From NCBI RefSeq assembly GCF_025989185.1, contig NZ_JAPDNT010000002.1, forward strand, positions 310,001-374,000: DNA of 64,000 nucleotides. The letters are read 5' to 3'. The notes beneath the pieces are model-generated. The model was not told where the DNA came from. It was given only the letters and a program-made list of their open reading frames with translations, and searched no databases. The translations under genes and the position numbers were made by a program. The stretch is from Limobrevibacterium gyesilva (lineage in GTDB: Bacteria; Pseudomonadota; Alphaproteobacteria; Acetobacterales; Acetobacteraceae). Shown piece by piece: positions 1 through 8,287 of the stretch (position 1 is its first letter; the number at the start of each line of letters is the position of its first letter).

Positions 1-1203
1 GAACAGGAGCTGCGGCAGGGCTGGCCGGCGGTGCTGGCCTGCTTCGTGACCGCGGTGTTCGGCTGGGGCTTCGGGCTGTATGGCCAGGCGGTCTATGTCG
101 CGGACCTGCAGGCCACACGGGGCTGGTCGGCCACCTTGGTGTCGTCCGCCAGCACGCTGTACTACCTCGTGGGCGCGGTGCTGCTTACCTGCACGCCGCG
201 CGCGGTGACGCGGCTGGGGCCTCGCGCGGTGCTGATCGGTGGGGCCGCGGTGATGGGGGCCGGGGCGTCCGTGGTCGCGAACGCGGCGGCGCCGTGGCAG
301 TTGTTCGCGGGCAGTGTCGTGATGGCGCTGGGCTGGGCCTGCACCAGCACCACGGCCATCGCCACCACCCTGGCGCTGTGGTTCGACCATCAGCGCGGGC
401 TGGCGATCAGCCTCGCTTTGAACGGCGCCAGCGCCGGCGGCTTCACGGTGGCGCCGGTGCTGGTCGGGCTGGGCCAGGCGGTGGGCCTGCCGGCCGCCGT
501 TCCCGCGGTGGCGCTGGGCCTGTTCCTGCTGCAGGCGCCGATCGTGCTGCTCGGCATGGCGCGGCCGCGGCGGAGCCTGCCGGCCACCCTGCCCCGCCTC
601 GACGCTGCGGATGCGCGGCCGGTGCTGGCGACCCGGGCCGAGGCCCTGCGCGATGCGCGGTTCTGGCACGTCGCCGCCCCGTTCGCGCTGGCGCTGATGG
701 CGCAGGTGGCGATCCTGGTGCATCTGGTGGCCGTGATGGTGCCGCGGGTGGGGCCGAAGGGCGCCGCGGTGGCGCTCGCGCTGGTCAGCGTCATGGCCGT
801 GCTGGGACGGATCGGGCTGGGGCTGACGATCGACCGACTGGATCAGCGGCGGGTTTCGGCTGCGAGCTTCGCCAGCCAGGCGGCGGCGATCCTGCTGCTG
901 CTGGCGCTGCCGGACGTGCCGGCCGCGCAATATGCCGGCTGCATCGGCTTCGGGCTGTCGGTGGGCAATGTCATCACCCTGCCCTCGCTGATCGTGCAGC
1001 GCGAGTTCGCGGCCGCCAGCTTCGGCCTGCTGGTGGGACTGTCGACGGCGGTGGGCCAGGTCGCCTATGCCTTCGCGCCGTCGTTGGCCGGCGTGGTGCA
1101 CGACGCTGCCGGCGGGTATGGACCGGCGCTGCTGCTATGCGTGGCGCTGCAGGTGGCGGCGAGCGTGCTGGTGTTGCCGAGGCGGCGCCGCTTCACGGCG
1201 TAG
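1..1203 (+). CDS. MFS transporter (5' end outside window)
   Basis: Inner-membrane permease of the major facilitator superfamily. About twelve hydrophobic segments cover the product, with short basic loops between them. The TM2-TM3 loop (RAVTRLGPRAVLIGG) and the stretch WFDHQRGLAISLALNG before TM5 are typical of MFS proteins that move small organic anions. The frame is open to base 1. The first in-window start is a GTG at 31, only a few residues before TM1, so the true start may lie upstream. The 3' end lies 11 bp from the stop of a convergent membrane-protein gene. The substrate cannot be read from the sequence. Confidence 0.85.
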   Translation, partial: EQELRQGWPAVLACFVTAVFGWGFGLYGQAVYVADLQATRGWSATLVSSASTLYYLVGAVLLTCTPRAVTRLGPRAVLIGGAAVMGAGASVVANAAAPWQLFAGSVVMALGWACTSTTAIATTLALWFDHQRGLAISLALNGASAGGFTVAPVLVGLGQAVGLPAAVPAVALGLFLLQAPIVLLGMARPRRSLPATLPRLDAADARPVLATRAEALRDARFWHVAAPFALALMAQVAILVHLVAVMVPRVGPKGAAVALALVSVMAVLGRIGLGLTIDRLDQRRVSAASFASQAAAILLLLALPDVPAAQYAGCIGFGLSVGNVITLPSLIVQREFAAASFGLLVGLSTAVGQVAYAFAPSLAGVVHDAAGGYGPALLLCVALQVAASVLVLPRRRRFTA

Positions 1204-1214
1204 CGCGGGATGCC

Positions 1215-2813
1215 TCAGGGTGGTGCGCCTTGCGCAGCCGGACGGCGGACGCGCATCAGGGCGGCGAATTCGGTCTGTTCCACCAGTTCCAGCCGGTCGG
1301 TCCGGAAGGTCGCGAGGTCCTTGGCGCCGCCGGCTGCCATCACCAGCACGTAGTCGAATTTCGCCGGCCAGTCCTCGAGATAGGCGCCCACCCTTCGCCC
1401 GGCCTCCGGCGGCCGGTCGCTGGCGAGGAGGCGGTAATCCGGCACGACGCCCTCAGGCTCGGTCATCGGCAGGTAGGCCGGTCGGACCGTGAGGGGCTGC
1501 TTCGTCGGGTTGGTGAACAGCAGCGGCCACATCGAGCCGCGCTCCGTCACCACGAGGGCGGCGAGATGGGTGAACGTGGGATCGCCGCCCGATATCACCC
1601 GACGATACGGCATCGCGTTCCAGAAGGCCGGGTTGTCCCGTCTGGTGACCATCGTCTCCAACACGCGGCTGCCTGGTTCGATGCGCGCGATGACGCGGCG
1701 GAAATCCGCGAGGTCGCTGCCCTGGCCGAGCCAGACCTGGGTCAGGAACGCCATGCGGGCCAGGAAGAGGGCGCAGAATGCCGCCGTCGCGCCGACACGC
1801 AGTCCCGGCGGCAGGCCGCGTGGGGCGAATCCGCCGAACAGCAGGAATCCGGCCATGACCGGAAGGCGCGCATCGATGAAGGCGGTGCCTTTGACGATGC
1901 CCGGCGTGAACGGATACAGGGCGAGCAGCACGCCCCCGGCGATCACGGCCTCCGCCGACACGGCGGCGCGGCGGCCGAGAATGCAGGCGATGACGAAGAC
2001 GGCCACGAGTGCGGCGGTGGCACGATCGAAGGTCAGGTCGTAGTTCAGGAATGGCCCGAACAGGCGAACCAGCTTCCAATAGGGATCCGTGGCGGTCGAC
2101 TGTTCGGCGATACTCGCCAACCGGGACTGCAGGAACAGCGCCGCCGGGGCGGCAAACACCGATGCCGAGAACGCCGCACGACGGGCGGCGCGCCGCAGGA
2201 CCGGCGCACCGGACCGCCATTCGCCCCAGAGTGCAACCAGTTCATGTGCTGCGATCAACAGCCCGAGGAACAGGACGCCGAAGATGTGGACGAAGAAGAT
2301 CACGAGCGCCAGGCACGCCAGCAGCACCCACGCGGCAACCGGACGGGACCCGCGCCATCTGATCCAGCAGGCGGCTGCCAGCAAGGCGGCGCCGATCCCG
2401 GCCAGGAAATTCACGAAGCCCATGAGGAAGGCGAAGTTGTACGCAACCAATCCGGAGGCCAGCGGCCATGGCGACGGGGCGCGCAGCGTGGCGCGGCTGT
2501 AGGCGATGGTGCCGAATACCGGCAGCAGCAGGGCGGCTGCGAGCATGGCCCGCCCGGCGACATCCAGGGGCATCACCGCCAGCAGAGGCGGCACGACGAC
2601 GTCGATGGCGATGTTGGGGATGATGCTCCAGTGTTGCGCGTACACGCGCGACAGGAACGGGTCGCTGGCGCCGGAGGCCAGCACGAACATGCGCGCGAGA
2701 TGATTGGGATAGTCGACCAGCGGCGGAATTTCGGTCACTGCCAGCGGGATCAGAAGGATGATGACCAGGGCCGGCAGCATGAGCCGCGAGGCCCGGCGCA
2801 ACTCAGCCGACAT
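1215..2813 (-). CDS. multi-pass membrane protein, probable GT-C-like glycosyltransferase
   Basis: A 532-residue integral membrane protein with roughly ten or more hydrophobic segments and a soluble C-terminal part of about 130 residues. After TM1 comes the motif PPLVDYPNHLAR, with Asp34 in the first external loop. That is where GT-C enzymes, which take sugars from polyprenyl-phosphate, carry their catalytic acid. Its ATG overlaps the stop of the upstream GtrB-like gene by 11 bp, so the two are translationally coupled. By analogy with GtrB/GtrC systems it may transfer the sugar that its partner loads on the lipid carrier. I do not recognise a named family, so the function is inferred from topology and context. 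Confidence 0.6.
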   Translation of the reverse strand: MSAELRRASRLMLPALVIILLIPLAVTEIPPLVDYPNHLARMFVLASGASDPFLSRVYAQHWSIIPNIAIDVVVPPLLAVMPLDVAGRAMLAAALLLPVFGTIAYSRATLRAPSPWPLASGLVAYNFAFLMGFVNFLAGIGAALLAAACWIRWRGSRPVAAWVLLACLALVIFFVHIFGVLFLGLLIAAHELVALWGEWRSGAPVLRRAARRAAFSASVFAAPAALFLQSRLASIAEQSTATDPYWKLVRLFGPFLNYDLTFDRATAALVAVFVIACILGRRAAVSAEAVIAGGVLLALYPFTPGIVKGTAFIDARLPVMAGFLLFGGFAPRGLPPGLRVGATAAFCALFLARMAFLTQVWLGQGSDLADFRRVIARIEPGSRVLETMVTRRDNPAFWNAMPYRRVISGGDPTFTHLAALVVTERGSMWPLLFTNPTKQPLTVRPAYLPMTEPEGVVPDYRLLASDRPPEAGRRVGAYLEDWPAKFDYVLVMAAGGAKDLATFRTDRLELVEQTEFAALMRVRRPAAQGAPP

Positions 2814-3846
2814 TCTGCGTAGCGGCGGGCGCAGTTGAACCGGGCCGGGGCTCCGGCACGCGGCAGACCTCTTGCACGACGAAGCGGGGGCGGCGCTTGC
2901 TTGCCATGAACAGGCGGCCGAGATACTCGCCGAGAACGCCGAGCACCAGCAACTGGACGCTGCCGAGTATCAGCACGATCGACGCGAGGCTGGTCCATCC
3001 GTCGACCGTCTTTCCGAGCAGCCAGCTGCCGATGCTGTAGGCCAGCAGCATGACGCTGGTGATGCCGGTCAGCATGCCCACATAGGAGGCAATGCGCAGC
3101 GGCAGGACGGAGAAGCCGGTCAGGGCATCCAGCGCCAGCCGCAGCATCTGCATAAGCGAGTAGCCGGTTTCGCCGGCCAGGCGCGGTTCACGATCATACT
3201 GCAACGGCACCTGCGTCATGCCGATCCAGCTGATCATTCCCCGTATGAACTGGAACTCCTCGGGCATCGATCGGAACACGTCGAGCACGCGGCGGTTCAT
3301 CAGCCGGAAGTCGCCGGTATCGACGGGGATATCGACATCGGCCAGGCGGGTGAGCAGCCGGTAGAACAGCCGCGCCGAGATGCTCTTGAACCGGCTCTCG
3401 CCGGCCCGATGGCGCCTTTGGCCGTAGACGACATCGGCGCCGGCATCCATCAGTGCCATCATGTCCGCCAGCAATTCCGGCGGGTCCTGCAGATCGGCGT
3501 CGATGACCAGGACACGATCGCCGCGACAGGAGTACAAGCCTGCCGCGAGCGCGCGCTGGTGGCCGAAGTTGCGCGCCAGCCGGATGGCGGTCAGCCGCGA
3601 GTCCGCCGCCGCCAAACCGGCCATCAGTGCCCAGGTCCGATCGCGCGAACCGTCGTCCACGAGCACGATCTCGAAGTCCGTGCCGACGACGGCCTGCGCC
3701 GCGGCGGTCACCCGCCTGACGAACTCGGCCAGGCATGCTTCTTCGTTGAAACAGGGGGCGACGATCGAGAGCGCGGGGACTTTCGGGCACGAGTCGAAAT
3801 CAGCGCCGGCAGCACCATTCCAGGGGGCGAGATCGGCTGCGGACAT
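2803..3846 (-). CDS. family 2 glycosyltransferase, GtrB/DPM1-like
   Basis: Predicted polyprenyl-phosphate glycosyltransferase that moves a sugar from a nucleotide donor to undecaprenyl-phosphate on the cytoplasmic side. The GT2 fold starts near residue 26 (LSIVAPCFNEE) and continues with VLVDDGSRDRTW. The metal-binding DxD region is seen as VIDADLQDPPELLADMM. Near the middle is the family pattern DTGDFRLMNRRVL. Two hydrophobic segments near residues 250-315 anchor the protein, as in GtrB and ArnC. Length (347) is normal. It is the first gene of a two-gene operon with the multi-pass protein. No GtrA-like flippase is next to it. Confidence 0.88.
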   Translation of the reverse strand: MSAADLAPWNGAAGADFDSCPKVPALSIVAPCFNEEACLAEFVRRVTAAAQAVVGTDFEIVLVDDGSRDRTWALMAGLAAADSRLTAIRLARNFGHQRALAAGLYSCRGDRVLVIDADLQDPPELLADMMALMDAGADVVYGQRRHRAGESRFKSISARLFYRLLTRLADVDIPVDTGDFRLMNRRVLDVFRSMPEEFQFIRGMISWIGMTQVPLQYDREPRLAGETGYSLMQMLRLALDALTGFSVLPLRIASYVGMLTGITSVMLLAYSIGSWLLGKTVDGWTSLASIVLILGSVQLLVLGVLGEYLGRLFMASKRRPRFVVQEVCRVPEPRPGSTAPAATQNVG

Positions 3847-4004
3847 GCAAGTGCTGCGTGTGACCTGAATTCTTCCGCGTACCGGGCGCGCCCGAGCCGC
3901 CTACGGCCCAAGCAATACGGGACCGCAATATGATTGGCAACCGCCGACTGCCATGGGAATGGCCCGGCGCATCGTTGCGATGCCGCCGGCGCCGTTGCCG
4001 CGCA

Positions 4005-4895
4005 CTATTTCGCGCGCGGGTCCAGCGCGTCGCGCAGGCCGTCGCCGACGAGGTTGAAGCTCAGCACCGCGAGGAAGATCGCCGCGCCCGGGAACACCGC
4101 GAGCCACGGCGCCTGGGTCAGGAACCGCTGGGCCGAGTTCAGCATGCTGCCCCAGGACGGGGCCGGGGGCTGCTGGCCCAGGCCGAGAAAGGACAGGCTG
4201 GCCTCGGCGATGATGGCCGTCGCGATGGCCAGGGTCGCCTGCACCATCACCGGCGGGACGATGTTCGGCAGAATGTGGCGGACGGCCACGCGCCAGGGCG
4301 GGTTGCCGAGGGCGCGGGCGGCCTCGACATACTCGTTGGTGGCGGCATCCATCGTGGCGCCGCGGGAGATGCGCATGAACACCGGGGCCGCGGTGACGCC
4401 GATGGCGATCATCGCGTTCTGCAGGCTCGGGCCAAGAAAGGCCGCCAGCGCGATGGCAAGGATCAGGAACGGGCAGGCCAGCATCGCATCGACGATGCGG
4501 CTGATCACCGCGTCGACCTTGCCGCCGGCGAAACCGGCCAGCAGGCCCACGGGCACGCCGATGCCGGCAGCGATGGTGACCGAGATCACGCCGGCCAGCA
4601 TGCTGGCGCGGGCGCCGAAGATGACGCGGCTGAGCACGTCGCGGCCGTTCTCGTCGGTGCCCATCCAGTTGGCCCAGCTCGGCGCCTTGCGGATCAGCGA
4701 CCAGCTGGTCTTCACCGGATCGACCGGCGCGATCAGCGGCGCGAACGCGGCAACGACAATGAACAGCATCACCACCACGAGCCCCGCCACAGCAGCGGGG
4801 CGGCGGCAGAAGCGGCGCCAGGCCAGGCGCGCCGGACTCTGCGAGACGACGGCGACGGCCGCGCGGGCCGACGGGGCGGCGGTGGTCGCACTCAT
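4005..4895 (-). CDS. peptide-type ABC transporter permease (DppC-like)
   Basis: Second permease of a peptide/nickel-type ABC importer. The 296-residue product starts MSATTAAPSARAAVA, has the OppC N-terminal region with one membrane segment, then GTDENGRDVLSR and the binding-protein-dependent transport domain, with the EAA loop around EYVEAARALGNPPWR. The start ATG at 4895 overlaps the stop of the upstream permease by 4 bp (ATGA). The same frame stays open much further upstream but reads as nonsense there, so 4895 is preferred. No ATPase gene lies in this cluster. Confidence 0.9.
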   Translation of the reverse strand: MSATTAAPSARAAVAVVSQSPARLAWRRFCRRPAAVAGLVVVMLFIVVAAFAPLIAPVDPVKTSWSLIRKAPSWANWMGTDENGRDVLSRVIFGARASMLAGVISVTIAAGIGVPVGLLAGFAGGKVDAVISRIVDAMLACPFLILAIALAAFLGPSLQNAMIAIGVTAAPVFMRISRGATMDAATNEYVEAARALGNPPWRVAVRHILPNIVPPVMVQATLAIATAIIAEASLSFLGLGQQPPAPSWGSMLNSAQRFLTQAPWLAVFPGAAIFLAVLSFNLVGDGLRDALDPRAK

Positions 4896-5836
4896 GCGCT
4901 TCTCAGTTTCGGGTTGATGAGGACGTAGAGCACATCCGCCAGCAGGTTCAGCGCGACGTAGACGGTGGCGGTCACCAGGACGACACCCTGCACCACCGGA
5001 TAGTCGCGGTTGAACACGGCGTCGACGATCAGCTTGCCGAAACCGGGGATGCTGAACACCTGCTCGGTCAGCACCGCGCCGGACAGCAGCGTGCCCAGCT
5101 CCAGCGCGCCGAGCGTGACCACCGGCACCAGCGCGTTGCGCAGCGCATGGCGCAGCACCACGATATATTCCCGCAGGCCCTTGGCCCGGGCGGTGCGCAC
5201 ATAGTCCTGCTCCAGCGCCGTCAGCATGGCGCTGCGGGTGTGGCGCATCAGCACCGCCGCGATGGCGTTGCCCAGCACGAAGGCCGGCATGATCGTGGTG
5301 GCCAGGGATTGCCGCCAGTCCTCGAACAGCGACACGTAGCCCGAGGGCGGCAGCCAGCCGAGCTTCACCGACACCAGCAGGATCAGCATGATGCCGAGCC
5401 AGAAATTCGGCGTGGACAGGCCGGCCAGCCCGACGCCGTTGGCAACGTAGTCCCAGAACGTATTCTTCTTCACCGCCGACAGGATGCCCATCGGAATGCC
5501 GATGGACAGCGCGATCACGAAGGCCATCAGGCCGAGCTGCAGGGTGACCGGCAGCTTCTCCAGCACCAGCTGCGCCACCGGCTGGCGGATGCGCCAGGAG
5601 AAGCCGAGATCGCCGTGCAGCACGTTGCCGATCCAGTGGAAATACTGGACCGGCAACGGCCGGTCGAGCCACAGCTCGGCACGGATCTGCGCCAGCACGG
5701 CGGGGTCGCGCTCCTCGCCGGCCAGCACCAGCGCGGGATCGCCGGGCATGAGCTGCTGCAGGCCGAACACGATGATGCTGACCAGCAGCAATGTCGGCAC
5801 GACCTGCAGGATGCGCGTCCCCAGATGGCTCTTCAC
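4892..5836 (-). CDS. peptide-type ABC transporter permease (DppB-like)
   Basis: First permease of the peptide-type importer, 314 residues. Six membrane segments are visible. TM1 is followed by FGLQQLMPGDPALVLAG, the usual DppB periplasmic loop, and the EAA motif reads DYVRTARAKGLREY. It begins with a GTG at 5836 and lies 49 bp downstream of the binding-protein gene. It is coupled to the DppC-like gene by a 4-bp overlap. The peptide, opine or metal specificity cannot be read from a permease. Confidence 0.9.
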   Translation of the reverse strand: MKSHLGTRILQVVPTLLLVSIIVFGLQQLMPGDPALVLAGEERDPAVLAQIRAELWLDRPLPVQYFHWIGNVLHGDLGFSWRIRQPVAQLVLEKLPVTLQLGLMAFVIALSIGIPMGILSAVKKNTFWDYVANGVGLAGLSTPNFWLGIMLILLVSVKLGWLPPSGYVSLFEDWRQSLATTIMPAFVLGNAIAAVLMRHTRSAMLTALEQDYVRTARAKGLREYIVVLRHALRNALVPVVTLGALELGTLLSGAVLTEQVFSIPGFGKLIVDAVFNRDYPVVQGVVLVTATVYVALNLLADVLYVLINPKLRSA

Positions 5837-5885
5837 GAAGCCAGGCCCTCCGCTGCGGTGGACACGGCGCTTTCGACTCCTGTCA

Positions 5886-7412
5886 TCACTTCTGCAGGGT
5901 CATGCCCTGCGGACGCAGGATGCCGTCAGGCACCGGCTTGAAGCCCGCCAGCTTCGCGCTCATGCCCACGATGGTCTTGGGAATGTACAGATACATGATC
6001 GACAGGTCCTGCGCGGACTGCGCGGCGACCTTGGCATAAAGCGCGCGCCGGGCGGCGACGTCGGTCACGCCACGCGCCTGTTCCAGCCACGTGTCGACAT
6101 CCTTGTTGCTGTAGCCGGGATAGTTCAGCGGCGCGCCGGTATGCAGGAAGTTCCAGAGATTGCCGTCGGCGTCGGCACGGCCGGACCAGCCGACCAGATA
6201 GGCCTCGAAGTCGCCGCGGTCCGCGGCGTCGAGGCCGGAGGCGAATTCGACCGACTGGATCTTCACGTCGAAGCCGGCCTCGGTGGCCATCGACTGGATC
6301 ACCTCGCCGGTCTGGCGCGTGTCGGGCATGTTGGCCACGGTGAGCGTGACCGTCACCGGCAGCTTCACGCCGGCCTCTTTCAGCAGCCGCTTCGCCTCGG
6401 CCACGTCGCGCGGCCGCGGCTTCACGTCGGGCGCATAGAACGGGCTGGCCGGCGGGACCGCCTGGGCGACCGGCGTGAACATGCCGTTGTAGACGACCTG
6501 CACCAGCGCCTCGCGGTCGATCGACAGCTCGAACGCCTTGCGCACGCGCGCATCCTGACCGAGCGGCGTCTGCGCACGGGGGCCGTGGGCGATGTTGAGG
6601 TTGATGCTCTGGTAGCCGAGGCCGTCGTACATCGTGATTTTCAGCTTCGGGTCCTTGCGGACGGTCTCGACGTCGTTCGGCGCGATGCGCTCGGCCATGT
6701 CGAGCGCGCCGGCCTGCAGATTGGCCAGCCGCACCGAGCTGTCGGGAATCGGGCGGTAGACGATGCGGCCCAGCTGGATGGCCGGCGCGTTCCAGTAGCC
6801 GGGGAAGCGGTCGAGCACGATCCGATCCTGCGGCACGCGCTCGGTGAACTTGAACGGGCCGGCGCAGACCGGGTGCAGGGCGAAATCCTTGCCGGCGGCC
6901 TCGGCGGCCTTCGGCGAGACGATCATGCCGGCGCGGTCGGTCAGCTGGGACAGGAAGGGCGCACTCGGCGCCTTCAAGACGATGCGCACGGTGGTGGGGT
7001 TGACGACCTCCACGCGCTCCATGCCCGCGATCTCGCCGCGGCGGCTGCTGCCTTGCATGGTCAGGTGCCGCTCCAGGCTGTACTTCACCGCGGCGGCGTC
7101 CATCGGCGTGCCGTCGTGGAACGTCACGCCGCTGCGCAGGTTGATGATCAGGGTCTTGCTGTCCGCCCATTCATAGCCGGTGGCGAGCTGGGGGACGATT
7201 TCCAGCTTTTCGTTGATGTCGAACAGCTTGTCGCACAACCCGGCAAAGACGATGCGGCCGACGAAGGTGCGCGCCACGGTGGGGTCCAGCAGGTCGGCAT
7301 CGTCGGCGAGGCCGATGCGCAGGGTCGGCAGCTCCTCGGCCATCGCGCGCGGCGCCATGGCGGGGGACAGGATCGCCGCCGTGGCCGTGGCGACGAGCAG
7401 GATATGACGCAT
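5886..7412 (-). CDS. peptide-type ABC transporter substrate-binding protein (SBP_bac_5)
   Basis: Periplasmic binding protein of the DppA/OppA family, 508 residues. A Sec-type leader (about residues 1-25, ending APRAMA) precedes the mature domain. Family landmarks are TLRIGLADDADLLDPT at the N-terminus, GVTFHDGTPMDAAAVKYS, and VGWSGRADADGNLWNFLHT near the C-terminal lobe. It heads the operon with the two permeases (49-bp gap). The DUF1028 gene lies upstream on the same strand (90-bp gap) and may be co-transcribed. A peptide- or glutathione-like ligand is possible but not shown. Confidence 0.9.
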   Translation of the reverse strand: MRHILLVATATAAILSPAMAPRAMAEELPTLRIGLADDADLLDPTVARTFVGRIVFAGLCDKLFDINEKLEIVPQLATGYEWADSKTLIINLRSGVTFHDGTPMDAAAVKYSLERHLTMQGSSRRGEIAGMERVEVVNPTTVRIVLKAPSAPFLSQLTDRAGMIVSPKAAEAAGKDFALHPVCAGPFKFTERVPQDRIVLDRFPGYWNAPAIQLGRIVYRPIPDSSVRLANLQAGALDMAERIAPNDVETVRKDPKLKITMYDGLGYQSINLNIAHGPRAQTPLGQDARVRKAFELSIDREALVQVVYNGMFTPVAQAVPPASPFYAPDVKPRPRDVAEAKRLLKEAGVKLPVTVTLTVANMPDTRQTGEVIQSMATEAGFDVKIQSVEFASGLDAADRGDFEAYLVGWSGRADADGNLWNFLHTGAPLNYPGYSNKDVDTWLEQARGVTDVAARRALYAKVAAQSAQDLSIMYLYIPKTIVGMSAKLAGFKPVPDGILRPQGMTLQK

Positions 7413-7502
7413 CGGCTGAAACCCCCGGGTGTTGCTGTTATGTCATGTTTCTGCCGCCGGCGGGTCGGTTTGACAAGGCCGCCGGCATGTTTGCGCCCGA
7501 TG

Positions 7503-8213
7503 TCAGCCGCTCCGCTCGGCCTCGGCGCGGGCGATGGCGGCTTCGATCTCGGCGCGGTCGAATACGCCGCTGGCGTTGTCCCGCCCCGGCAGGAAGCGGC
7601 GGAAGATAGCATAACGCTCGCGGCTGACGGCGAGGAGGCGGCGCAGCTCGGCCAGCGGGTCGGGATGGTCGTCGGTGCGGATGTCCAGGTCCGGGTACGG
7701 GTCCCTGGTGCAGATCTTCAGCGCCGCCGACTGCTTGCCGCGCCAGTCGCCGCCCGCCGCCTCGCCGGCTTCCAGCGCGGTGAGCAGGCGCTCGGCCATG
7801 TCGCCCGTGCCGGCGGTCCAGGCCGCGAGCGTGCGTTCGACCACCGCCGGCCCGGCCAGCATGTTGCCGGCAACCGAGACGTCGTGGCCGGCGGCATGGC
7901 CGCACCAGGCGACGCAGTCCGCGCCGGTGTGCTGGGCCATGCGGCCCTGGGCATCCAGGATGTGCAACTGCCGGTGCCCTCGCCCGGCATCCTCGGCCAG
8001 CAGGGCGGCGGCGACGGCGGCGGGGGCCTCGCCGCCGCGCAGCCGGGCCATGCCATTCAGGCCGTACATCGGGTTGATCAGCGCCTGGGTGGCCAGCGCC
8101 GCCACCTCGCCCTCCACATGGATGCAGAGGGCGCCGACGGCGAAGAAACGGGTGGCAACGGCGGCACCGAGGGCGCCGGTTGCGGGATCGCGCACGAGGA
8201 TGGACCATGTCAT
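7503..8213 (-). CDS. DUF1028 family protein (Ntn-hydrolase-like)
   Basis: A 236-residue DUF1028 protein. The family signature fills the N-terminal half: MTWSILVRDPATGALGAAVA, then ATQALINPMYGLNG, then AGHDVSVAGNMLAGPAV. DUF1028 proteins have an Ntn-hydrolase-like fold and often sit beside peptide or amino-acid ABC transporters, as here. Hydrolysis of an imported amide or peptide is plausible but unproven. The ATG at 8213 is chosen because it gives the conserved MTWSI start. The oxidoreductase at 8288 is divergent. Confidence 0.82.
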   Translation of the reverse strand: MTWSILVRDPATGALGAAVATRFFAVGALCIHVEGEVAALATQALINPMYGLNGMARLRGGEAPAAVAAALLAEDAGRGHRQLHILDAQGRMAQHTGADCVAWCGHAAGHDVSVAGNMLAGPAVVERTLAAWTAGTGDMAERLLTALEAGEAAGGDWRGKQSAALKICTRDPYPDLDIRTDDHPDPLAELRRLLAVSRERYAIFRRFLPGRDNASGVFDRAEIEAAIARAEAERSG

Positions 8214-8287
8214 GGCGCGATCACAGCCGGTCTGTCGGCCGGCGGCAACCCCGCCGAACGCGCTTTCGCAAGCACCAGGCTGCCCGC

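Noticed and set aside
294-2822. 842-codon plus-strand open frame
   Set aside because: It covers the MFS gene in another frame and the opposite strand of the membrane-protein gene. Its composition is Arg/Gly/Ala-rich nonsense without domain motifs, a typical high-GC shadow.
4005-5672. Long form of the DppC-like gene starting at 5672
   Set aside because: The first 259 codons are an out-of-frame reading of the DppB-like gene. The DppC N-terminus begins at 4895 with an ATGA overlap.
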